A program made the translations under genes and the position numbers. 64,000 bases of DNA from Syngnathus acus (taxonomy: Eukaryota > Chordata > Actinopteri > Syngnathiformes > Syngnathidae): assembly GCF_901709675.1 (NCBI RefSeq), contig NC_051099.1, positions 3,100,001 through 3,164,000 of the forward strand, given 5' to 3'. The notes below the pieces were generated by a model, which was not told the origin of the DNA, made no database searches, and saw nothing but the letters and a program-made list of their open reading frames with translations. Every line of letters starts with the position of its first letter. The stretch's first letter is position 1. Shown here in pieces: positions 55,501-64,000 of the stretch.

Positions 55501-56717
55501 ATATGGGATTGCATAGCGTTGATGTCCAATTAAAAGCCGATTCAGTGCTATGTATAGTATCTGATTTTAATCTAGTTATTAATGTACATAAAACATAAAT
55601 TAATGGACTACAGTCAAAACTAAAGTACTGATTTATTTTAAAACAGAAAATTGTCATGTAATTTAATTTAGTTGGTTACTTTGTATCGTTTCTTCATTTA
55701 AAAAATTAACTAGATTACATGAAGGTATTATTTATGATTACAATACAGTCCAGTTAAAATGCAATCAAATAATCTACAATTCTCATCTTCAATTGACAGA
55801 TTGTCCATTGGGAGGCGTCCTTAAGATGCTACATCACACGCAGCACGCGAGGAGCCAGCCATGTTTGCTAACACGAGGTGAGTGGAGAACAACTTTACTA
55901 AGTTTGTCTACATTTTGGCTTCGTATACGGCAGTATACATCAGAACAGGCCATGTCATTTTCCCACTTTTGCCAGAATTGGATTTTGAGGCTCATATCAG
56001 GTAGTACCAACTCAGAGTTGACTATTGTTGTTGTGTTTCCTGCTTAAATTCTGGTAAGAGTACATGACGACACCCTGATTATCATCTCTGGTTTGATTTT
56101 TAAATGATATACAGTTGCAGGTAGTTAGCATTCTATGTTAGCATACCCACTCCAGGTAAGCTTTCAATTTACAGTCCCATTAGGCAGGTAATCCAGAGGC
56201 ACAGGATATTTCCTAAATGAAAATGAGGATTCCAGTGCAGATTGACAGCATGCTAACTATTAGCATGTTAGTTTTTTCATCAATTTCCCTTTGAAAAATT
56301 ACCCGACCAAAGGGCACGATAGAAAATATCGATTCACATTAACACTTTTGGACTTGTTGCTGTTTTTTCAAAGAAAACCACAATGATGTTCGCATGCCGG
56401 CTGTTAGCCTCTTGTTAATTCTCACGTTTTTTGTATTGTGCTATCCTGCTATATGCTAGCAGAACAGCTGTTAACATTTTTAAATTTTCCATTAAAAAAA
56501 TACTGTGAACAGGGCAAGCCTCTGTCACAAATGTTGGGCAAGGAAATAGCAAGAACTAAAAGTTCCTGGAATATTTTTTTTTCTACTAAATACCCTGATT
56601 ATCAGTTCTGTTTTTACTAAGTTGGCTTTCAAGTGATGCAAGTCGGACGTATTTGAGGCTTTGGAAGTTTAGGCCGTTCATGACCGATGGGATTGTTCTG
56701 TTATGACGCTAACGCGT
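46591..56717. other. 10-kb gene desert
   Basis: No gene, tRNA or rRNA is recognised on either strand. The DNA is AT-rich with simple repeats: alternating CA/CG at 49290-49323, a G-run at 53237-53249 and A-runs near 48415 and 52520. Two CpG-containing stretches with homeodomain-type TAATTA cores or other dense motif clusters (about 52140-52340 and 54260-54440) look different from their surroundings and may be regulatory. ORFs in the desert, such as 53319-53720, lack any domain signature. Confidence 0.4.
49290..49323. repeat. Alternating purine-pyrimidine (CA/CG)n tract
   Basis: ACACACGTGCACGCGCGCGC continues into GCACGCACACATACGC. This is an alternating tract of the kind able to adopt Z-DNA. 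Confidence 0.75.
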
Positions 56718-58116
56718 TCAGTCTTTGTTGTTGACTCGATCCCTTATCGACTCGTTGTTGTTGAGTGGCGGCGGCGGAGACTGCTTGCTGCGCAGGCTGC
56801 GGCCGTCAGTGGCGGCCCGCGACGTCTCGGTGACGAAGAGGCGCGTCACCCACACCGAGGTGACGATGCGCTTGTACTCGTTGCGGAAGTTGCGGTTGAG
56901 CAGTCCGTAGATGACGGCGTTGAGACAGCTGTTGAAGTAGGCCATGAAGTAGCTGACCACGAAGAGCCATTCGGGGATCAGCGGCACCACGCGCGACGGG
57001 TCCAGCGCCACCGCCAGCCCGATCAGGTTGAGCGGCGCCCAGCAGATGGCGAACAGCACAAACACCACGAACATGGTGATGAAGTTGCGCAGGTCGCTCG
57101 GGCGTAGGCGAGGGCTCTCTTCCGTCTTCACTTTGCGACGCACCTAAAAGCACCAACCGGGAAAACCTTCAACATTTTTTTTTTATTTGTGAGATTAACA
57201 TTACAATTTATTGCATCCCACATGCCAGTCAATATTATCCAAGTGTAATCATGGATGATTTGTATATGTTATATATATCAATCAAATCAAAACCAATCAT
57301 ATTTCCACTTGACCAACGGTACAATTGTAGAAAATGTCTTTGTTTTTTTACCCCCTTACACACGTGCGCTGACATTTGCGCACGTGCTCAAAGACGCTCG
57401 TAAAGGAAGGCTTTACATTTTGGCTCGTTACGGATCATCATGGTCAAGTTAAAATGTTAATATGTCAGGCAGGATTGTTGTGGCATTTAAGGAATTATGC
57501 TGACTGCTGCGACAGAAGGGTCACAAATTAAAAGGTCGTCATGTCCACATTGCGACAACAGACCTGAATCACGAGTATCCAGATGCGCAGGTAGCAGAAG
57601 GTGACCACGGCAATGGGCACCAGGAAGTGCACCACCACCACGGCCACCGTGTAGGAGCTGCTGACGTTCTGGGCGAAGGTGCAGGAGTAGACACGCGGGT
57701 CATAGCGCAGCGAGCCCACGAAGAAGTTGGGCACGATGGCCGCCACGGTCAACACCCATATTAAGGCCACGAAGAGCAGCGTGTTGCGGTAGCTGTACAG
57801 GCGGCTGTAGGAGAAGGAGTGGCAGATGTAGCAGTAGCGGTTGACGGCGATGCCCGTGATGTTGAAGATGGAGCCGATCACACTCAGGCCCATCAGGAAG
57901 CCGCTCACCTGCACGCAAAACCACACCGACGAGTTGAGACCACGCTGAAGCGCACCGGTCAGATTTTGCTCCAGCAAACACTCGCTTGGGGCCTCACCAT
58001 GCATTGCGTGTTGCCTAGCGCCCATCCGTCATGGAAGAGAGCGTAGAGGACCAGAGGGTACGGGTAGAACGCCACCACCAGGTCAGCGAAGGCCAAACTC
58101 ACCACAAAAACGTTAC
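56718..58116 (-). CDS. mtnr1b: Melatonin receptor type 1B-like GPCR, 5' exon missing
   Basis: Three exons on the minus strand are visible: 58116-57998, 57908-57564 and 57143-56718, together 296 codons plus stop. The first exon (N-terminus and TM1) is not found and probably lies beyond a long intron. The segment begins within TM2 ([20 protein letters not shown]). TM3 shows [20 protein letters not shown] followed by the melatonin-receptor NRY motif and CYICHS. TM4-5 include [22 protein letters not shown]7 ends [12 protein letters not shown] with NAxxY. Melatonin receptors are Gi-coupled and mediate circadian signalling. The [11 protein letters not shown] loop and [13 protein letters not shown] tail fit fish Mel1b. 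Two introns interrupt what is a single exon in mammals. Mel1c or Mel1a are less likely alternatives. Confidence 0.88.
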
Positions 58117-58589
58117 CTGACAGAAAAGAGGTGTTTTTTATTTTAGTCTTTTGAAATGACTAACCCCGCTCCCCTCCCTCCTCCCCTGCTGTTGGTTTTG
58201 GCACATTCATCCGCAGCAGTGATATTTTTGAACCGAGGCACTGCTTACTTTGCATTATCGCACGCTCAGCCAGTCTCATTCTACGGAAGAGCGCCGCCGC
58301 TCTCCACGTGTGGCGGGCACATGTCCAGTGTGAGCCAGCGCGTCGGCGGATGAGGACAACAAAAAAAAAAAAAAACGGCCCCTGCGACGCAGGCAACACT
58401 TTTATCAGGAAATGGCAGATTTGCTGCGGGAGCGTGGGCACAGTGGGGTGTCGCCATCCTGGGCTTTTTTCAAATCACCTTTTAACCTTAGTCAGTATGG
58501 GCTCCTTGTAGGCCCCGGAAGCGGACCAATCGTATTGCCAGGATTAAGTTGTATGTATTTCATTCAAGAATGGGGTAGGAACAATCTGA

Positions 58590-58607
58590 GGGGGGGGGGG
58601 GGGGGGG
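58590..58607 (+). repeat. Poly(G) run, 18 bp
   Basis: An uninterrupted G homopolymer; assembly length may be unreliable here. Confidence 0.85.
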
Positions 58608-59402
58608 AAACATAATTTAGCAGGATAAATGCTTAGCTTAAGAGAATGAAAGTATATATTTTTCAGCAAGCAAAAATTTTGATCCTTTATTTTTTTACCC
58701 ACTGTTATGAGACTTTTGGTGCTTTGGCCAACACCCTGTCTAATATAAAAGTATTGCTTTGGCATCATCTTGCTATTCTTAATAGGATGGCCGAATCTTT
58801 GAACTCTTGCTTACACTGTCTGTTGTTATTGAGTAGACTGCTCCACGCAGCTGACATTATGAATTGTTCATCATATTTTCACAGGTCCGCGTGACAGCGC
58901 TTGCCCGCCTTTCTGGTTGCCTGCATGGAAAATGCTTTCATGGCACGTTTTCCAAAGTTTTACAGAGGTAGGTGTAAAGCCAGAAAAGATACAACCATAA
59001 AAATAAGTTGACGTGCTGCTGCAGCACTTGTAACCAATCGGGAAATTTGCTGAGAAAGGAAAAAAACAACAACACGCCGGTCAATACAGGAGAGGGGAAA
59101 TGCATGGATGAGCATTTCTAATGTTGGAGCACTACATTTAAACGTTATTTCGGGACAAATCTGTCAAAGTGAGGACGGCCAACTTTCTCAGGAGCTAATG
59201 TGAGATGGATGATATTTTTAGTGGGGTTTGCAGCCGTCCGGTCCCCGGAGGCACCCCGACGATCGATAAGCAGCGATAGCTCGCATATATCAGCTCTGAA
59301 ATCATCCGCACGGCTGAAGGGAGATAAGGAAAGAACGGGAGGTGCCTCGGGAGGGTACCGTGGTGGACACCGAGCTGCCCGACGTGATAATAGATGTTTT
59401 TC

Positions 59403-59510
59403 TAACACTAAACCTTGTTTGAAACCTTAAATCTCAGTCTTCCCGCCCTACCTGAAACCTTAATTTGAGCCCTAACCTTGATTTGAAACCTGAATCCCAA
59501 AGTCTAATCG
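59403..59510 (+). repeat. Degenerate TTGAAACC minisatellite
   Basis: Units such as TTTGAAACCTTAA, CTGAAACCTTAATTTGAGCC and TTTGAAACCTGAATCC recur. A related array is at 25650-25800 in yap1 intron 2 and a short one at about 2875-2912 in bud13 intron 4. Confidence 0.6.
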
Positions 59511-62500
59511 GAAATCTGCAAAGTATTAACTGGCCTCTCAACTCTTGACAACTCCTTTGTCTAATTTTCTTGCAGCCTTCCGCCAACTTTGAATCCACGT
59601 CGAAAAGGAACTTTTTTTTTTTGTGTGTGCACAGCTCGACTGTAGCGCGGTCTTCTTTTCAAATCGGAACAGTAGCTGTCGGGTTCCTCGTTTGAACAGA
59701 GCCAGCGAGAGTGCGTAACGGTTAATAAGACTACAAGGACGACGATGAAAAGGGACATTTTATTCTGTATGGACAAAAAAAAAAAAAGGCAGTCTTTTTT
59801 TAATTATCGTGTTGGGCTAAAAGGCACAATTGCGCCGGCTTCCTGTTCATTAACTTTGCTTTGCGAGCAGAGAGAAAAACGTCACCTCGAGGCCAGATGA
59901 GATTAGCGGCAAACATCACTTGAAGTCAACCTGGCGGTTAAAGTTCACCCAAGTCATTCTGCTTTTATCTTCCTCTCACTCCAGAAGTCATTTTGGCGCT
60001 TATTGAGAAAATAATGATGATGCAATTATGTGCTGGCCAAACAACCGGTCAAATGACGTTTTATTTTTGTTCGATCGTTGTTGCAATTGTCCTTTGCATC
60101 ACTGTATTTTTACTCCACTAACTCTAATGATTCAAGCTAAGTCATATCGTGAGGAGCTGGAGACTCCACTATGCACAAAAAAGCGAAATCACATTTTCCA
60201 CCTGAGGCAAATCCAGTGCCTCAGTGTTAAAGTTTAAACTCTTAATCTGGCGTGTGTGGCAAGGACCAATATCGCCTACGGTGCGGAACACTTCTACTCG
60301 CGCACAGAAATATAATCACAAAAGCTGCATTTGCTTTGCACCCAAAGAAGGCCAAACTATGCAGAAGGCCGTCGGACAACAACAGCCACTCGCCCGCCGC
60401 TTAATTGCTGGCAACAAGTTGAGGTTTTAATTAGAAGAAGTGTTGATCCAGGAAGTGCTGACTTGAAAAAAAGATGAATCTCTAGGCGGTGGTGGAAAGT
60501 GGATTAGACGAGAGCATCCGAGTAAAGCTTGACATTTGCAATACTGGGGGGGAAAAAAAACTAATGAGATTTTGTCGTGCTCGTCTGCCGGTCTTGCTCA
60601 TCACTTTTCCGACGATGAGTCCAACGCCTCGCAATACGATCGGTTCCACACTGGCTCGCCAAGCCAGGCATGAAACCTGAATTCAACTCCCCATCCTCAG
60701 CTTACAACACTACTTTGAAAGTTCCCTGTGTTGTATTTAACCGTCGCTAGTGTTGTTGGCCGCTGTGAGTTCCGGCGCTGACAAATGTGTTTTCATGTGC
60801 ATACAGATTTTTTTTTTTTTTAAGCCATGTGTGGACATAAAGCTTTTCCTGTGTTTGCCAAAGCCCACCTGGGTGAAAGCCGTGACAAAATACAGTTGAT
60901 TAGATCTTTTGAGCAAACGTGTGTTTTCCTACATCATTTACATATTCAACTCTAAAGTCAACACAGTTGCAAGGTCGCGTCGCATCAACTATTCACTGGC
61001 GCCGCTGTTTGTAAGCATCAGCATAATTCAGCGTGCGTGCTCAATGCCATACGTATGCTAACAATGCACCCAAGTAAGTCAAACTATTTGGATATGTTGA
61101 GTCACAACGAAGCGGCCCCAGAACACAATTGAGCCTGCTTGTTCACCGATTTCATTTAACTGAACTGATGTCATTCTACCCAGCACAGATTCGAGACAAG
61201 AGGTGTTGGATGGAACCGATGATGAACTGAGTCACCTCCTTATTCTTCAGCGAGCTCTACGACAATGAGTCATTTCATCTACTACTGAGGAATTTCAATT
61301 CCTCCCTGTCACACCTCAAGGTACATACACACCCTGTAAAACGTCCGCTCTCGATGTGAAATGAGCTCTCCCGTCATGAAGAACATCTCTCTCGCAAACG
61401 GCATCGGACTGCCAAATGATTCCTTGCGACGCGCCAAAGACAATGAGAAATTGGCTGGATAAGAAAGTGGCGGGTAAGAGAGCGGCATCTTGCGTAACGC
61501 GGCTGGAGCGAGACCAAGCCACCGACGTGCCAGCCATCGACATTAGCGCCGTTCCCTGCCAAGGATGTGGCGGAATTGGAGCGGCAACTTTAATGCGAAA
61601 TAAATCCGTCCAGGTGTTACATAAATCTTTCTTACTATAAATGCTAAATATTTCAGACAGCGGATGCAAAGATGCCAGTGTGAGCATTCATAAGTAGTCA
61701 CACTGTTAGTTTTTGTCAAAACAGTCAATTTGCTCTAATAGGCGCGGGGTTCCGTTCCACATAAGACTACACAGTTAATATGATGCCATTCGTTAGCATA
61801 AATCATTCCTAAAAACCCATCCATGAAGGCCGCAGAGGTTTGCAAAATCAGCCTTTCATTCAGGGACATCGTTAAAAAACAAAAAAGTTTCAAGGACGGA
61901 CGGCTCTGCGAAGCACAGCCCTTCTTCTTTCCCGCTACGTCGGGCTGCGGGGCGGGTGGGCGGTGCAAAGATGTAATCAAAGAGTCCAAGATTAAAGCGG
62001 ATCTTGGGGGCTCAGCAGGTCAGCCGATGATACAATAACGGCGTCATGTTTAAGAGCGGCGTACCCAGCGCCGCTCATCAAAAAGGCTTCTTAAGTAAGC
62101 TCCTTAGCGGCGTTACGCACACAAGCGGCGCAATGCCTGACTCTTTTCTGAGCATCAAAACACAAGTTTGACCAAAAGTTTGACGGTCATTTTGAAACAT
62201 CCTTCATATTAAAAGAAAAAAAAAAAAAAAAGGTGTAGCTAGCTAACTGTTGTGCCTGATATTTCCTGACTTGACTTAGTCCTCATCGCTAAAACTCCAA
62301 AACTGCTTTTTTAAAATGAAAATGGCATCATTCAATGCCTCCATTATGCGTCTCGTTAAGAAGCAAAGACACGAAATTAGTCTCGTCTCCAAAATTGATG
62401 AAATGCTCAACTCACCTTGAATAGATTCATTTTTTAAGTGCTTTCATTTGAATAGACTACTTATGGCCAGGCTGACACCGTCTTCTTGTCACCGACTGAA

Positions 62501-64000
62501 GCACCTGTTTTTTGTTTTGTTTTTGTTTTTAAATCCGGCGTGATTTATTGACCCGACATGCACGGGTGGCGATGCAGGCGTCTCGTTGCCTCCTGACAGA
62601 TAAGGACTACACGTGAGCGGCTGTCGGGTTAGGTTGAGGATATTTGGATGCACCGCGGGGGTCACGGGCAAACAAATGTGTGCGCTCACTCGCCCGTTTA
62701 TTTGCTTGGCTTGAATGCAACTCGAGCAGAATAATCTTACTGCCCTGCAGTCCGAAATGTTCCTAATATTTTGTGGCCCAAATGGGAGTGCAAAGTCAAT
62801 AATCATCTTTGTAGCTCCAATAAACAACTGCTAAAATCGTATTGGTAAACAAATCGAGGACTGCAGTCGCGTAATACGTCTTCTTGAGTTCTGTCCAACA
62901 TGTGGACTCCTGTCACCTATCAATTTCAATCTGAATAATTGATTAGAATTTTACACTATTTTTTTTTCTTTTTTCAAATGGTCGCCGACTGCTACCCGCC
63001 GATGCGTAGTTTCGCTCGCGTAAACGCTGATGTCATCAATTTGCCATGCTTTCGCCTCAAGTTGTGATTTAGCGCAAGTGTAAATATTTTAAACACGGCA
63101 TTTTTAAGCGAGCGACAGACGTGGCTGCCGGGAGGCCGTTAAGATGGCTTTTAGTTCCCTCTGGAGGCTTCACTTGGTCTCTGCCAGTCTGCTAAAGTAA
63201 GTGAAGCAAATTATTGGTGAGCCGGGGGGGGGGAGGGGGTGTACGAGCATATAGTGCCAACTGCATGGCCCCCTCGAGCCAGATGGCATTTTTCCGAATG
63301 TGTTGCGCCGCGTCGCTCCAACCGCTAATTGTGTGCTTTCCACAGTTAAATAAAAGCTCGTCTTTGGCTCAGAGGGCAAAGACGATGTCGGGCGGGTCAG
63401 GGCAGCGCTCGTGCCGCATGCACTTTGCCCCAGGCGGGTAGGCGGGACGCCGCTTTGGCCCCCATCTACCTACCTGCACAGCACTTAAGATGCACAAGAA
63501 CAATCTCTTGAATTGTGCAAAATGCTGCCACATTTGAGCTGAGGCATTTTTTTAACGCTCTAGAATTTTTAATTTTATGGATTTTTTTTTTTTTTTAGTC
63601 CTAATAAGAGAATTTAATACCAAATAGCCTTTACTATCATTGTTTTGTGATGAAGCAATCACGCTGAGGACATTACCAGGCGTAGGTCCTTGAAACTTTT
63701 TCCGTGCTTTCTATCATGCTGAGCATTTTGGACGCACAAGAAGAACGTCAGAGACTGTCGCATTGTTCGAAACGCTGCCAAATCCAACTGGCGGCGAGTT
63801 TGAAGAGCAGAGATGCTCTCGGCGCGGCTGTTTGCTGAAGCTTTCAGATGCCAGCTGCTGCCACCGTCTCTGCTATGGTCTCAACACGGCATCCTCCGGT
63901 ATGGAGAACGTACCTTCAGGTCTTTGTTGTACTTTTTATTGATTTTCTTTATTTATGGGCCTCCATCTGCACTGGACTGGCTTTAATGTCGACGCCAGCA

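Larger units (their letters stand above)
58117..64000. other. Right flank, probably mtnr1b intron 1
   Basis: No coding exon is recognised in 5.9 kb. Given that the mtnr1b first intron is long in other vertebrates, much of this may be intronic. It contains a G-run (58590-58607), several A/T runs, a G-rich patch at about 63222-63240, a TTGAAACC-type degenerate repeat (59403-59510) and a perfect 8-bp-arm hairpin (62054-62076). Confidence 0.4.

Noticed and set aside
59145-59408. Minus-strand 87-aa ORF considered as the missing first exon of mtnr1b
   Set aside because: It lacks an N-glycosylated N-terminus, a hydrophobic TM1 and a GN motif followed by a donor at the required phase.

Overview
The window is vertebrate nuclear DNA from a teleost fish. 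Genes are multi-exon with short GT-AG introns (often 60-400 bp), intergenic DNA is AT-rich with simple repeats, and the encoded proteins are clear orthologues of mammalian ones. I rebuilt exons by hand from splice sites. For every gene except the incomplete mtnr1b, the exon phases sum to a complete reading frame. The species cannot be named from the sequence.

Layout, left to right. (1) 0.6-6.2 kb: thy1 (+), bud13 (+), single-exon snrnp35 (+), and an unrecognised 184-aa gene (-) tail-to-tail with snrnp35. (2) 7.1-14.6 kb: arhgap42 (+), 24 coding exons, 935 aa. (3) 15.3-17.4 kb: a two-exon hAT/ZBED-type transposase with its acidic residues intact, followed by two orphan exon-like segments. (4) 18.4-22.1 kb: trpc6 (-), 14 exons, 862 aa. 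(5) 25.0-28.0 kb: a divergent, short yap1 (+), 8 exons, 381 aa, two WW domains. (6) 30.6-33.5 kb: birc2/cIAP1 (+), 11 exons, 637 aa, with two kappaB-like sites near its putative first exon. (7) 34.3-35.7 kb: rpl23a (-), a 5'TOP ribosomal-protein gene with two intronic C/D snoRNAs (SNORD42-like and SNORD4-like). (8) 37.0-40.2 kb: ilk (-), 12 coding exons, 452 aa. (9) 41.0-46.6 kb: a giant intron-free Glu/Lys/Asp-rich reading frame (-) with seven ~222-bp in-frame tandem repeats. (10) 46.6-56.7 kb: a gene desert. (11) 56.7-58.1 kb: three exons of an mtnr1b-type melatonin receptor (-), first exon not found. (12) 58.1-64 kb: no recognisable gene.

Context. arhgap42, trpc6, yap1 and birc2 follow the order of human 11q22. 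thy1, bud13 and mtnr1b also lie on human chromosome 11. PGR, which sits between ARHGAP42 and TRPC6 in tetrapods, is not seen; the hAT element occupies that interval. ANGPTL5, CEP126 and CFAP300 are also not seen between trpc6 and yap1. The yap1 copy is unusually divergent, which fits the window being one of two teleost whole-genome-duplication paralogons.

The genes do not form one pathway. Several touch adhesion, the cytoskeleton and survival signalling: GRAF3 RhoGAP, ILK, YAP, cIAP1, TRPC6 and Thy-1. The least explained items are the giant repeat ORF, the unnamed 184-aa gene, the hAT element and the orphan exons.
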